A DNA stretch of 64,000 nt, taken from contig NZ_MAYH01000012.1 of assembly GCF_001684975.1 (NCBI RefSeq), forward strand, positions 434,001-498,000, in the 5' to 3' direction. A program made the translations under genes and the position numbers. Each line of letters starts with the position of its first letter. Positions within the stretch are counted from its first letter, which is position 1. Positions 29,606 through 39,002 of the stretch are shown here, piece by piece. The DNA comes from Chryseobacterium artocarpi. Its GTDB lineage: Bacteria; Bacteroidota; Bacteroidia; Flavobacteriales; Weeksellaceae. The notes below the pieces were generated by a model that did not search any database, was not told where the DNA came from, and saw nothing but the letters and a program-made list of their open reading frames with translations.

Positions 29606-30358
29606 ATGATATTATTGACTTTCAACATTACGAATATTGACGCTGATGCAAAACACGGCTTCCAAATTACTGATGAAGAGAGATTGAAAATCATAGAAGA
29701 GAATACAAAAGCTATTCTTAGAATTTTAGATATTCATGATACAAAAGCAAGCTTTTTTGTGGAGATTTCTCTTACGGAAAAATTGCAGAATCTTATAAAA
29801 GCAATTTCATCCAAAGGGCATGAAATTGCTTTTTATAATAAAGATTCAAATCTGGAAAAAATAGAAAATGCCAAGAAGAATATCCAGGATCTTCTAGAAA
29901 AACAGATCAGGGGAATTCGTCAGAAAGATGTAAAAATTCCACAGCAAGATTTGAAGCTTTTGGAGTTTAATTATGTTTCCAATATTGACAATGCTAATAT
30001 CCTTTTTCCGTTCAAACGTCTCAAAAGAGATACGGTGATTTCCGAAGAAGACGGATTGAGTATTGTGCCGGAAAGTATTTCTCCGTATAGTCAATTGCCT
30101 TATAATGATTTTGTGTTTCAGATACTGCCGATGAAGTATTATCAGAATATGGTGCTAGAAACTTTGCAGAATGAAGAATTTGTTTTGATTTATCTTAATG
30201 CCTGGCAGTTTACAGATTTTAAGAAGCATCGTTTTGATATTCCTTTTTACAGAAGCTTATTTTCAGGCAAAAAAATGGAGGACAAACTAGATGCCCTCCT
30301 TAGCTTTATCAACGAGAAAGATATGGCTACTTCCCGTATGAAAGATTATATTTTTTAG
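29606..30358 (+). CDS. polysaccharide deacetylase-like protein, probably catalytically dead
   Basis: 250 residues with the outline of a NodB/CE4 domain: first strand MILLTFNITNIDADAKHGF, then ASFFVEIS and SSKGHEIAFYNKD. In active enzymes the first strand ends TFDD and the third motif is HxxxH; here it reads TFNI and the histidines are replaced (EIAFYN), so metal binding and catalysis are probably lost. No signal peptide. Bacteroidota often annotate this gene as polysaccharide deacetylase; its true role is unknown. The gap 30359-30524 after it has no gene. Confidence 0.6.
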   Translation: MILLTFNITNIDADAKHGFQITDEERLKIIEENTKAILRILDIHDTKASFFVEISLTEKLQNLIKAISSKGHEIAFYNKDSNLEKIENAKKNIQDLLEKQIRGIRQKDVKIPQQDLKLLEFNYVSNIDNANILFPFKRLKRDTVISEEDGLSIVPESISPYSQLPYNDFVFQILPMKYYQNMVLETLQNEEFVLIYLNAWQFTDFKKHRFDIPFYRSLFSGKKMEDKLDALLSFINEKDMATSRMKDYIF

Positions 30359-30524
30359 GGATTAGGTTGTAGATAGTAGGTAGCTGGAATAAGAGACTAT
30401 TAGGGTGTTATTTCTCAAAATATCGATATTTCATTTCTTAACTGTTAACATTGAATATTACACTTAAAAAAACTCGCAACCAAACAACCCGCAACTCATA
30501 ATTCGCATCCTGAATCCTGAACCT

Positions 30525-31730
30525 CTAACTCAGTTCAAAAAGAGTGATTTCCGGCAATACTCCAACTCTTCCCGGATATCCCAATACTCCGAATCCTCTG
30601 TTGACATAAAGTAATTTTCCTTCGCTTTCATAAAGATCTGCCCATTTTGGATAACGATACTGAACCGGTGACCATTTTACATTTTTAAGGTCTAAACCAA
30701 ACTGCATTCCGTGAGTGTGTCCGGAAAGAGTTAAATGGATGTCTTTTGGGTGCTTTTTTACGACATAATCAAAGTGAGTAGGATCATGGCTCATTAAAAT
30801 CTTTGTAGCGGATTCAGGAACTCCTTGTAAAGCATCATCAATCTTCCCGAATTGTGGAAAAGGTTTTAATCCCCAGTTCTCAACACCCAGGATGTAAAGC
30901 TTTTCTCCGTTTTTCTCAATGATTCGGTGCTCGTTTCTCAACATGTCAAAACCAGCCTGTTTTTCATAATCAATCAGGGTGTCAAGATTTTTCTTCTTAG
31001 CATCAGGAGACTCCCATGTGACATAATCTCCATAATCATGGTTTCCTAATACCGCAAACTTGCCATCTTTAGCTTTGATTTGAGAAAATAAAGGAATAAA
31101 TGGTTTGAACTCATCAGCTACATTATTTACCATATCTCCCGTAAATAAAACAAGATCAGGTTTCTGCTCATTGATCAGGTCTACAGCATGTTGTAATTTA
31201 CTAGGATCTGCGAAGCTTCCGCTGTGAACATCAGAGATCTGGATGATTTTGTATCCTTTGAAACTTTTGGGAAGTTTAGGGAACTTTACTTTTACCTTTC
31301 TTACTTTATGGCGATATTTTCCAAATGTGATCCCATCAATGAATAATGCAGAAAGTACACCGCTCATTCCTAGTCCTACAAGACTCAGAAACTTTCTTCT
31401 TTCCGGAAAGAAGTTTTCCGTAGGTTTTGTAAAGCCAATAAGATAGCCTCCCAGCCTGATAAGATCGTCAATAAGTAAAAATAAAACGACAAAGATTTTA
31501 GGAAGTATAAATACTAAAAATACTGAGATCATGATCTGAGCTTTCAGCATACTTCGATCTGTTCGCTGATAATGAGTGACTTCATAAGCAAAAACAGCGT
31601 ACGCGATTAAAGAAATAACCCAATATCCGGTTCTTATCCAGAAGTTGTCTGTAAGTGTTCTGATTGCCTGATAAATGTAAATCTCCAAAAGAAGGAAGAT
31701 TCCGGCGGTGATTAAAAGATTTTTTGGCAT
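30525..31730 (-). CDS. membrane-anchored metallophosphoesterase
   Basis: 401 residues. Three hydrophobic helices (about 6-23, 32-50, 67-92) are followed by a twin-arginine-like RRKFLSLVGLG and another hydrophobic stretch, then a calcineurin-like domain with all metal motifs: SDVHSG, GDMVNN, GNHDYG, SHDP and SGHTHG. It resembles YkuE-type phosphoesterases; the substrate could be a phospholipid head group or nucleotide. Start ATG 31730; seven extra codons upstream lie in the terminator of the preceding gene. Domain on the outer face inferred from topology. Confidence 0.88.
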   Translation of the reverse strand: MPKNLLITAGIFLLLEIYIYQAIRTLTDNFWIRTGYWVISLIAYAVFAYEVTHYQRTDRSMLKAQIMISVFLVFILPKIFVVLFLLIDDLIRLGGYLIGFTKPTENFFPERRKFLSLVGLGMSGVLSALFIDGITFGKYRHKVRKVKVKFPKLPKSFKGYKIIQISDVHSGSFADPSKLQHAVDLINEQKPDLVLFTGDMVNNVADEFKPFIPLFSQIKAKDGKFAVLGNHDYGDYVTWESPDAKKKNLDTLIDYEKQAGFDMLRNEHRIIEKNGEKLYILGVENWGLKPFPQFGKIDDALQGVPESATKILMSHDPTHFDYVVKKHPKDIHLTLSGHTHGMQFGLDLKNVKWSPVQYRYPKWADLYESEGKLLYVNRGFGVLGYPGRVGVLPEITLFELS

Positions 31731-31740
31731 ATTCTGATTC

Positions 31741-31778
31741 AAAAAAAGCACAAAAGAAGACTTCCTTTGTGCTTTTTA
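31741..31778 (-). terminator. terminator of the KAS III-like gene
   Basis: Minus-strand hairpin with arms AAAAGCACAAA and TTTGTGCTTTT, then T-run. Confidence 0.8.
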
Positions 31779-31801
31779 TATATTTAAAAATTAAAATTAT
31801 C

Positions 31802-32869
31802 TTAAGGAAATCTGTAAACGATAGCATTGATGTTCATTCCGGCACCTACCGAAGTCATCACAATGTTACCTTTATCCTTAAACGTTTGACCTTGCATTTT
31901 TCCTTTAATTATTAAATCATACATCGTAGGAATTGTTGCAACAGACGTGTTTCCAAGGTCTTGAATCGTCATTGGAGAAATAGCGTGATCATATTCTTTC
32001 ACATCGTAAAGTCTGTGAAGTCTTTCGATCATAGCATAATCCATCTTAGCATTTGCCTGGTGAATAAGGATTTTATCGATATCTTCAATAGAAAGACCAG
32101 CATCAGTAATGGTATCTTTAATCGCTACAGGAACGTTTTTAAGAGCGTATTCGTAGATTTTTCTACCTAACATTCTTACATATAAACGTTTTTGATCTAC
32201 CTCTTTGTTGATGGAAGGTTGGTTTTCAAGATAGTTTAATTCAGGTCCGTTATCGCAGATGGTGTTATGAGCAATAATTCCCACATTTTCTTCATCAGTT
32301 GCCTTTACTACTACAGCTCCGGCACCATCAGCAAAGATCATTCTGTTTCTGTCATGCGGATCTGTTACTCTGCTTAAAGTTTCAGCTCCAATAACAAGAA
32401 TGGTTTTAGCAACTTTAGCTTTAATAAGGTTGTCTGCTAAAATCATACCTTCCACCCATCCCGGGCAACCGAAAATCATGTCATAGGTTACACATTTTCT
32501 GTTTTTAATCCCCAGTTTATTCTTAACTCTTGCTGCCATTGTTGGCATAAAGTCAGCGTATCCGTTCTCAGTAACTTCCCCGAAATTACTCGCGTAAATA
32601 ATATAATCCAGTTCTTCGCCGTCTACTTTTGCATCCTCAAGGGCAATTTTTGCGGCTTCATAACCGATCTGTGAATTGGAAAGATCATCCTCAATGAATC
32701 TCCTGTTTTCGATTTCTGTAATTTCTACAAACTTCGCAATGGTCTCTTCCACAGGCTTTTCAATCTTTACTCCGTCTTCAGTATAGAACTCGGAATTCAT
32801 GAAGTAATCTCTACCAATAACTCTGTTCGGAATATAACATCCAGAGCCAATAATGATCGTATTCGGCAT
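31802..32869 (-). CDS. 3-oxoacyl-ACP synthase III family protein
   Basis: 355 residues, thiolase fold. The catalytic triad of KAS III enzymes is visible: Cys135 (FGCPGWVEG), His270 (IHQAN) and Asn307 (LGNTSVAT). It condenses an acyl-CoA or similar starter with a malonyl-ACP type extender. The insertion DYFMNSEFYTEDG near residues 21-33 separates it from housekeeping FabH, so a specialised lipid, pigment or sulfonolipid role is possible. It stands alone and is divergent from 32971. The gene symbol is withheld because a canonical fabH probably exists elsewhere. Confidence 0.9.
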   Translation of the reverse strand: MPNTIIIGSGCYIPNRVIGRDYFMNSEFYTEDGVKIEKPVEETIAKFVEITEIENRRFIEDDLSNSQIGYEAAKIALEDAKVDGEELDYIIYASNFGEVTENGYADFMPTMAARVKNKLGIKNRKCVTYDMIFGCPGWVEGMILADNLIKAKVAKTILVIGAETLSRVTDPHDRNRMIFADGAGAVVVKATDEENVGIIAHNTICDNGPELNYLENQPSINKEVDQKRLYVRMLGRKIYEYALKNVPVAIKDTITDAGLSIEDIDKILIHQANAKMDYAMIERLHRLYDVKEYDHAISPMTIQDLGNTSVATIPTMYDLIIKGKMQGQTFKDKGNIVMTSVGAGMNINAIVYRFP

Positions 32870-32940
32870 TCGTTTATATGATTTTTTTAAAGATGCAAAG
32901 TTAATAATTAATATTAATAACGGAGAATTAAAAATATTAT

Positions 32941-32948
32941 TAAATTTG
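32941..32948 (+). promoter_or_regulatory. -7 element of the 32971-porT group
   Basis: TAAATTTG, perfect match, 22 nt before ATG 32971. Confidence 0.6.
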
Positions 32949-32970
32949 CAAAAATTGTACTTTACAATCT

Positions 32971-33540
32971 ATGAAAAACAACCCATCCTTAAAAGGCTTA
33001 CTTATTGCAGCTGTGGCATTTATCCTTGCCTTTGGGATCTACTTCCTTTTTTTAGCCAAGAAGAATTATTATGTTGTAGATAATCCTACCCCGAATACGT
33101 ATTACTTTAAAATCAATAACGGTTCTGAAGGAATCATATCAGCGGGGCAGTATGTGCATGTGGATTTGAATAAGGGAAAAAACTCTATTCAGGTTTTCGA
33201 TCAGAATAAAAAAATGCTGTACGATTCGGCATTTGAAGTAAACAAACTACGCGGTTTGCTTAACATTGCACATCAGGATTACTATGTGAATGACCAGTAC
33301 TACGGGTATAACCTTAAAAAAGATTCGTTATTGACGGCTCTTGATAAAACCGTTATTGACGGGAAGGATTACTACGGAGGAGCAAAGCGTTTCAACAAGC
33401 TTTACACAGAAGATTTTTATTACAATGTAGATGAAGATTATGACAAAGTGATCAAGAATATCCAGAAAGTGGAATCAAGATCAAAGATCTTCAGAAAGCA
33501 GGATTACCTAAATTATTATAAAGAATATTACAAGTTTTAA
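32971..33540 (+). CDS. membrane-anchored protein of unknown function
   Basis: 189 residues: one N-terminal transmembrane helix (about 9-28, LLIAAVAFILAFGIYFLFLA) and a periplasmic domain rich in Tyr, Asp and Asn. No family recognised. It is followed after 3 nt by ubiE and then porT, so it shares their transcript. Conservation beside these genes would suggest an envelope role; that is inference. Confidence 0.7.
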   Translation: MKNNPSLKGLLIAAVAFILAFGIYFLFLAKKNYYVVDNPTPNTYYFKINNGSEGIISAGQYVHVDLNKGKNSIQVFDQNKKMLYDSAFEVNKLRGLLNIAHQDYYVNDQYYGYNLKKDSLLTALDKTVIDGKDYYGGAKRFNKLYTEDFYYNVDEDYDKVIKNIQKVESRSKIFRKQDYLNYYKEYYKF

Positions 33541-33543
33541 GTT

Positions 33544-34275
33544 TTGACAAAAGATATCACTAAAGTTACTCCCTACAATTCAGAGGCTACAAAGAAAAGC
33601 CAAGTAGAGGATATGTTTGACAATATTGCGCCGAAGTATGACCTTCTGAACCATGTTTTATCCATGAAAATTGACGTTTTATGGAGAAATAAACTGGTAA
33701 GATGGATGAAAAATGATAACCCGCAGGAAGTGCTGGATGTGGCTACAGGAACGGGAGATCTGGCAATTACCATCGAAAAAGGAACGGGTTCCAAAGTAGT
33801 TGGTTTAGATTTATCACAACAAATGCTCAATGTTGGCGTTATTAAAATAAAAAAACTTAAATTAGACGGCAAAATTTCCATGCAAAAAGGAGATGCAGAA
33901 AATTTACCTTTCGAGGAAAATAGATTTGATGCTGTTTCCGTTGCATTTGGAGTAAGGAATTTTGAGAACCTTACCAAAGGTTTGGCAGAGTTAAGAAGAG
34001 TAGTTAAAGATAACAAGAGTGTTTATATACTGGAGTTTTCAAAGGTTGAGGGTTTCATGGGACCATTTTATATGTTTTATTTCAAAAATATATTACCTGC
34101 AATAGGTAGGCTGGTTTCCAAAGATAATAGGGCGTATACATACCTTCCGGATTCTGTAAATGCTTTTCCTTTCGGGGAGAAGATGAAGCAAATTCTTTTA
34201 GATACGGGATTTAAGAAAGTTGAATATAAAAAATTAAGTTTAGGTATAGCCACAATTTATAAAGCAACAAAGTAA
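33544..34275 (+). CDS. ubiE: menaquinone biosynthesis methyltransferase UbiE/MenG
   Basis: 243 residues. SAM-dependent C-methyltransferase that makes menaquinone from demethylmenaquinone. Motifs: MFDNIAPKYDLLNHVLS (about 24-40), motif I DVATGTGDLA, VGLDLSQQML, GDAENLPF and the family signature VSVAFGVRNFEN. The start is TTG 33544: a stop of the upstream gene lies one codon earlier and the first internal ATG would delete conserved residues. Cotranscribed with the membrane protein before it (3 nt) and porT after it (3 nt). Confidence 0.96.
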   Translation: MTKDITKVTPYNSEATKKSQVEDMFDNIAPKYDLLNHVLSMKIDVLWRNKLVRWMKNDNPQEVLDVATGTGDLAITIEKGTGSKVVGLDLSQQMLNVGVIKIKKLKLDGKISMQKGDAENLPFEENRFDAVSVAFGVRNFENLTKGLAELRRVVKDNKSVYILEFSKVEGFMGPFYMFYFKNILPAIGRLVSKDNRAYTYLPDSVNAFPFGEKMKQILLDTGFKKVEYKKLSLGIATIYKATK

Positions 34276-34278
34276 CCT

Positions 34279-35061
34279 ATGAATAAATTTCTATTAAAAG
34301 CACTGGTTTTAACCTCAGTAAATGTTGCCGTTTTTGTAAACGCGCAATTTAGAACCCGAAACAGAATGGATAAGTTGGAAGATTTCGACGAGCAAAAATT
34401 CAGTTGGGGGTTTTATTTGAACGGGAATAAACTAGACTACCGAATTGTACTGCATCCAAGGTATGGGATGCATGAAAATGAAAACCTTGTTACCTCTAAG
34501 GAAAGTTACAGTTTCGGTGCTGGGCTTATTGCAAAATGGAGACTCAACGACTATCTTGATGTAAGATTAGAACCGGGATTACAGTTTGCACAAAGACAGT
34601 TGACTTTTAATACGCAATCTAATGACATCTACGCCGGCGGATCTTTAACGAATCCTCCTTTTATGCCGATTCCTCTACAGGAAAAAGATAAAGTAAGAGA
34701 AATTAAATCCACGTTGGTAGATATTCCGGTGTTATTGGAACTTCATGGGATGAGATGGTACAATTCAAGACCTTATATTGCTGCTGGGGTAAACTATATC
34801 GTAAACCTACAGTCTAATGCTTCATCTACGGATGATAATATGCAGGGAATTTTCAGATCAACGACGCATAACTTTGCATGGTCTGCAGAAATGGGGATCC
34901 AGTTTTATTTCAACAAATTCAAACTGACTCCGGCAATCAGAGGAACATTCTTAATGAACAACGAGAAAGTGGCAGATAATGCTACTACACCTCCTTATTG
35001 GGCTTCTGCAATCTCTACACTACAGACAAGAGCGGTAATGTTTGTTCTGAAATTTGAATAA
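34279..35061 (+). CDS. porT: type IX secretion protein PorT
   Basis: 260 residues, signal peptide ending FVNAQ, then an outer-membrane beta-barrel protein (SFGAGLIAKWRLNDYLDVRLEPGLQFAQR, DIPVLLELHG, AGVNYIVNL, GIQFYFNKFKLTPAIRG, ending in Phe-Glu). PorT is a component of the T9SS that exports proteins with C-terminal sorting domains, such as the 14107 product. The ubiE-porT order is common in Bacteroidota and supports the call. Followed by a terminator at 35087-35112. Confidence 0.9.
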   Translation: MNKFLLKALVLTSVNVAVFVNAQFRTRNRMDKLEDFDEQKFSWGFYLNGNKLDYRIVLHPRYGMHENENLVTSKESYSFGAGLIAKWRLNDYLDVRLEPGLQFAQRQLTFNTQSNDIYAGGSLTNPPFMPIPLQEKDKVREIKSTLVDIPVLLELHGMRWYNSRPYIAAGVNYIVNLQSNASSTDDNMQGIFRSTTHNFAWSAEMGIQFYFNKFKLTPAIRGTFLMNNEKVADNATTPPYWASAISTLQTRAVMFVLKFE

Positions 35062-35086
35062 GAAAATACTACATTAAAAATACATA

Positions 35087-35112
35087 GGAGGTGCTTCTGC
35101 ATCTCCTTTTTT
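35087..35112 (+). terminator. porT terminator
   Basis: Arms GGAGGTGC and GCATCTCC (one G-U pair), TTCT loop and six T. Confidence 0.8.
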
Positions 35113-35144
35113 GTTTACACCTCAAAATATAAGACGTTTTATTT

Positions 35145-35173
35145 TTGTTAGTGTTAATATTTTTTTATTTTTG
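35145..35173 (+). promoter_or_regulatory. promoter of the coiled-coil/zapA pair
   Basis: TTG (35145-35147), 18-nt spacer and TATTTTTG (35166-35173). It lies within a longer open frame and so supports the start at ATG 35201. Confidence 0.6.
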
Positions 35174-35200
35174 CTTCTAGTTAGAATATACAAACCTGAA

Positions 35201-35503
35201 ATGCTTCAAGATTTAGAAAACAATTTTTCAGAATTAGAGAGAAAAATTTCGACTCTGCAAAAGAACTATAAAAGTCTTACAGAAAACTTAGCAGAATTAA
35301 ATATTGAGCATGAAGAGTTGAAGAAGAAGTATGATGAGGAGAGAAGAAGAAATCAGGTATTAGCAGAAGAACAAAAAAATATAAAACTTTATTCAGCAAT
35401 ATCAGGAAATCCTGAACACAATAGATTAATGAAGAACCATATCAATAGATTGGTAAAAGAGATTGATTTCTGTATTGCTCAGCTTCAAAACAGTGGATTA
35501 TAA
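35201..35503 (+). CDS. coiled-coil protein upstream of zapA
   Basis: 100 residues from ATG 35201, almost wholly heptad-type coiled coil (residues about 1-65: DLENNFSELERKISTLQKNY and on). The frame is open 30 codons further up, but that stretch contains the promoter and would add a hydrophobic segment. Its stop overlaps the zapA start (TAATG), so the two are translationally coupled. By context it may be a partner of ZapA, like ZapB or FtsL-type coiled coils; sequence alone does not show this. Confidence 0.7.
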   Translation: MLQDLENNFSELERKISTLQKNYKSLTENLAELNIEHEELKKKYDEERRRNQVLAEEQKNIKLYSAISGNPEHNRLMKNHINRLVKEIDFCIAQLQNSGL

Positions 35504-35790
35504 TGGAGGTAAGGAGAATAACCGTCAATATTGCAGGAAGAGTATATCCGCTGAACGTACCGGCAGCAGAGGAAGAAACTTTGCGTAAAGTAGGGAAGCA
35601 GATCGAGAATATGATTAAAGATTTTGAACAGAACTTCGATGTAAGAGATAAACAGGATGCTTTGGCAATGTGTGCCCTGAAACTGGGAACCAATGCAGAA
35701 GTAGTTTCTCTTAACTACGAGAAAAATATTAATTCAACCAACGAAAGATTACAACAAATCAATCAATCGTTGAATGAAATCGGGAAATAG
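35503..35790 (+). CDS. zapA: cell division protein ZapA
   Basis: 95 residues with the ZapA pattern: N-terminal strand RRITVNIAGRVYPLNV, AEEETLRKVGKQIENMI, DKQDALAMCALKL and a C-terminal coiled coil. ZapA binds FtsZ and bundles filaments at midcell. It overlaps the upstream coiled-coil gene by one base, and the 6S-like RNA follows directly, an arrangement also seen in proteobacteria where ssrS lies next to zapA. Confidence 0.9.
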   Translation: MEVRRITVNIAGRVYPLNVPAAEEETLRKVGKQIENMIKDFEQNFDVRDKQDALAMCALKLGTNAEVVSLNYEKNINSTNERLQQINQSLNEIGK

Positions 35791-35799
35791 ATTTTTTTT

Positions 35800-35980
35800 C
35801 CTGAAACAAACTGCCTACAATGATTCTAACACATTAAAGGTAAACTCAACGCTAAACAATTACCGAACAAATGTCCTCTGAATGGCGTGCCGGACTTCCG
35901 GATTACAGACAGTGGAAATCAGTTCAAATCGTGTTGATTAGGAGTTTACTCTCAATCTCTGGATTATTGTGGGCTTTTTT
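35800..35980 (+). ncRNA. 6S RNA candidate (flavobacterial type)
   Basis: Gap between zapA and rny. A 14-bp helix closes it: 35813-35826 (GCCTACAATGATTC) with 35961-35974 (GGATTATTGTGGGC), using three or four G-U pairs, and the 3' end runs into seven T. Inside, GGTAAACTC pairs with GAGTTTACT and AACGC with GTGTT, then come an open bubble and an apical hairpin (CCGGA/TCCGG). This long irregular rod with a central bubble fits 6S RNA, which binds the housekeeping RNA polymerase. A -7-like TAGATTTT (35788-35795) overlaps the zapA stop. Confidence 0.8.
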
Positions 35981-36022
35981 TATTTTAAAGGATATGAATA
36001 CAATTAAAACTCAATATAAATT

Positions 36023-37588
36023 ATGATAGAAGTTATAGTAGGTGTTGTTTGTTTAGTAATTGGTGCAGCTGTGGGAATACTCTTCTCAAAAAGCTCTCTG
36101 AATACTAAAGCAAAATTCATCATAGATGATGCCAAGAAAAACGCCGAAAACCTTATAGAAAAAGCTAACGTTCAAGCTGAATCCACAAAGAAAGAAAAGA
36201 ATCTTCAGGCTAAGGAAAAATTCCTAGAATTAAAATCTCAGCATGATGCAGACATTCAGTCACGTGAGAAAAAAATGCAGGAAGCTGAAAAAAGAACGAA
36301 GGATAAAGAACATAAGCTGAATGACGAACTTAGCAAGACAGGAAAACTTGAGAAAGACCTTGACAGACAGATTGCAGACTACGCTAAGAAAAACGAAATC
36401 TTAGAAAGAAAACAGCAGGAATTAGATACAGCTACGGCTAAAAAAGTAGAAATACTTGAAAAAATCTCTAATTATACAGCAGAGGAAGCTAAAGCAGAAT
36501 TGGTAGAGACCATGAGAGCTGAAGCTAAAACAAGAGCTCAGGCACACGTTCAGAGCATCATGGAAGAAGCTCAGATGAATGCTAAAAACGAAGCGAGAAA
36601 GATCGTTATCCAAACCATTCAGAGAATCGGAACAGAGCAGGCAATCGAAAATTCAGTATCAGTATTCAACATTGAATCTGATGAAGTAAAAGGTAGAATT
36701 ATCGGTAGAGAAGGTAGAAATATCCGTGCTTTAGAAGCAGTAACAGGAGTTGAAATCATCGTTGATGATACTCCTGAAGCAATCCTTCTTTCATGTTTCG
36801 ATCCGGTAAGAAGAGAGATCGCAAGACTATCACTTCACAGATTGGTTACCGATGGAAGAATTCACCCGGCAAGAATCGAAGAAGTAGTAGAAAAGACAAG
36901 AAAACAAATCGAAGAAGAGATCATTGAAGTAGGGAAGAGAACGATCATTGATTTAGGAATCCACGGATTACACCCTGAATTGATCAAAATCGTAGGTAGA
37001 ATGAAATACCGTTCTTCTTACGGACAAAACTTACTACAGCACTCAAGAGAAGTAGCAAATATCGCTGCAACAATGGCTGCTGAATTAGGACTAAACGTAA
37101 AACTGGCTAAGAGAGCAGGTCTGTTACACGATATCGGTAAAGTACCTGAGCAGGAATCAGAATTGCCACACGCTTTATTAGGAATGCAGTGGGCTGAGAA
37201 ATACGGTGAAAATCCAGAGGTTGTAAATGCAATTGGAGCTCACCATGACGAAATTGAAATGAAGTCTCTATTATCTCCGATCATTCAGGTAGCAGATGCT
37301 ATTTCAGGAGCAAGACCAGGAGCAAGAAGACAGGTGTTGGAATCTTACATCCAGAGATTGAAAGATCTTGAATCTGCAGCATTAAGCTTTGATGGAGTAT
37401 CCAGCGCTTACGCAATCCAGGCAGGTAGAGAATTAAGAGTAATGGTAGAAAGTGGAAAAGTAAACGACGAAGTAGCTTCCCAACTATCTTACGACATCTC
37501 TGAAAAGATCCAGAACGAACTTACTTATCCTGGACAGGTAAAAGTAACAGTGATCAGAGAAACGAGAGCTGTGAATATTGCAAGATAA
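36023..37588 (+). CDS. rny: ribonuclease Y
   Basis: 521 residues. Membrane-anchored endoribonuclease that starts mRNA decay. One N-terminal helix (about 3-22), a long coiled coil (about 30-170), a KH domain with [10 protein letters not shown] (about 224-233) and an HD domain with LLHDIGK (about 367-373) and the later HHDE. Length and order are standard. It follows the 6S-like RNA and ends in a strong terminator. Confidence 0.97.
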   Translation: MIEVIVGVVCLVIGAAVGILFSKSSLNTKAKFIIDDAKKNAENLIEKANVQAESTKKEKNLQAKEKFLELKSQHDADIQSREKKMQEAEKRTKDKEHKLNDELSKTGKLEKDLDRQIADYAKKNEILERKQQELDTATAKKVEILEKISNYTAEEAKAELVETMRAEAKTRAQAHVQSIMEEAQMNAKNEARKIVIQTIQRIGTEQAIENSVSVFNIESDEVKGRIIGREGRNIRALEAVTGVEIIVDDTPEAILLSCFDPVRREIARLSLHRLVTDGRIHPARIEEVVEKTRKQIEEEIIEVGKRTIIDLGIHGLHPELIKIVGRMKYRSSYGQNLLQHSREVANIAATMAAELGLNVKLAKRAGLLHDIGKVPEQESELPHALLGMQWAEKYGENPEVVNAIGAHHDEIEMKSLLSPIIQVADAISGARPGARRQVLESYIQRLKDLESAALSFDGVSSAYAIQAGRELRVMVESGKVNDEVASQLSYDISEKIQNELTYPGQVKVTVIRETRAVNIAR

Positions 37589-37610
37589 TAATCGAATCAA
37601 GATATTTTAT

Positions 37611-37645
37611 AAAAACCTTTCAAGAAATTGAAAGGTTTTTTATTT
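37611..37645 (+). terminator. rny terminator
   Basis: 12-bp perfect stem AAAAACCTTTCA / TGAAAGGTTTTT, 6-nt loop, T-rich tail. Confidence 0.9.
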
Positions 37646-37661
37646 TTATCAAAACTTAAAA

Positions 37662-38903
37662 ATGCAAGAACTGTCATTATCTTCAAAACTGAAGTACATT
37701 TTCTCTATTCCCGTTATTATTTCTGCCTTAGGCTATTTCGTAGACATATACGACCTACTTTTGTTTGGAATCGTCAGGATCCCAAGTTTGAAAGCTTTAG
37801 GGCTTAATCCGGATGCTGATGGAACCTTTATTCTCAACTGCCAGATGGTAGGATTGCTTATCGGAGGTGTGTTTTGGGGAATTTTCGGAGATAAAAAAGG
37901 CAGACTTTCCGTCCTTTTCGGTTCTATTCTGGTCTATTCATTAGCAAATATTGCCTGCGGTTTTTTACCTTATTTCCCAAAAGAGCATTTAGTATATCAA
38001 TACGCCGGTTTAAGGTTTATAGCAGGAATAGGCTTAGCTGGTGAGCTTGGAGCCGGAATTACGCTCGTTTCTGAAAGCCTGCCGAAGAATTTAAGAGCTA
38101 TTGGAACCTCTGTAGTGGCTGGATTTGGATTAATGGGGGCTGTTGTGGCACAATTAACAGTAGAATTAGCCGGAGGATGGAATATTTCCTATATCATCGG
38201 AGGTATAATGGGGATTATGCTGCTCATACTGAGAATAAGCGTGTCAGAATCCGGAATTTACAAGAATATTGAACATAAAAATGTCTCCAAAGGAAATTTT
38301 CTCTCCTTTTTCACCAATAAAGACAGACTCATAAGATACCTGAAATGTATTGCTGTAGGATTGCCGACCTGGTATTGTATAGGGATTTTAGCTGTTTTAG
38401 CTAATCAATTTGCGCCTGAATTTGGTATAAAGGACATCAGCCCAGGAAAAGCAATTATGTGGGCTTATGTAGGGATTTCTGTTGGTGATCTGATGAGTGG
38501 CTTTATTTCCCATGCTTTAAAATCCCGTAAAATGGCAATATTTTACATGCTGTTGTTTACTTTAGTTGGAGTAGCAATTATGCTGTTTGGAAACACAGAC
38601 ACAGAAACGAAATATTATATGTTTTGTGTATGGCTGGGACTGGGAACCGGATATTGGGCGATGTTTGTAACCCTTGCAGCAGAACAGTTCGGGACGAATA
38701 TCAGAAATACGGCAACCACTACAGTTCCGAATATGGTAAGAGGATTAGTCCCGGTAATGATCCTTGCATTTGATTCCCTTAAAGGTAACTTCTCTGTAGT
38801 GATAAGTGCTGCTATTGTAGGGGTAGTGGTCTTTGGTTTGGCATTTTATTCCTCATGGACAATCTCCGAAACACATAATAAAGACCTGGAATTTACAGAG
38901 TGA
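37662..38903 (+). CDS. MFS transporter (metabolite:H+ symporter type)
   Basis: 413 residues, about 12 helices. Major facilitator signature between helices 2 and 3 as GIFGDKKGRLSVLFGS, acidic residues in helix 1 (YFVDIYDLLLF, as in the sugar or aromatic acid symporter subfamily) and RFIAGIGLAGELGAG in helix 4. Substrate unknown; a carboxylate or aromatic acid is possible from the helix 1 motif. Single gene after the rny terminator. The 171 nt after it contain only AT-rich DNA up to the peptide promoter. Confidence 0.87.
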   Translation: MQELSLSSKLKYIFSIPVIISALGYFVDIYDLLLFGIVRIPSLKALGLNPDADGTFILNCQMVGLLIGGVFWGIFGDKKGRLSVLFGSILVYSLANIACGFLPYFPKEHLVYQYAGLRFIAGIGLAGELGAGITLVSESLPKNLRAIGTSVVAGFGLMGAVVAQLTVELAGGWNISYIIGGIMGIMLLILRISVSESGIYKNIEHKNVSKGNFLSFFTNKDRLIRYLKCIAVGLPTWYCIGILAVLANQFAPEFGIKDISPGKAIMWAYVGISVGDLMSGFISHALKSRKMAIFYMLLFTLVGVAIMLFGNTDTETKYYMFCVWLGLGTGYWAMFVTLAAEQFGTNIRNTATTTVPNMVRGLVPVMILAFDSLKGNFSVVISAAIVGVVVFGLAFYSSWTISETHNKDLEFTE

Positions 38904-39002
38904 TTTAAATCCTGTTTAATATTTAATTATTAAGTTGTTGTGGTTTTGAATATTTTAATTTAGTTTAAATCAATTGTTTAGTTAAATTTATATTAAAATT
39001 TG

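Noticed and set aside
30359..30524. Gene or mobile element in the gap before the metallophosphoesterase gene
   Set aside because: Only imperfect short CGCAACTC-type repetitions were seen; no frame, terminal inverted repeats or target duplication.
35800..35980. tRNA in the zapA-rny gap (GTTCAAATC resembles a T-arm)
   Set aside because: No acceptor stem or CCA end fits; the long closing helix and T-run indicate another structured RNA.
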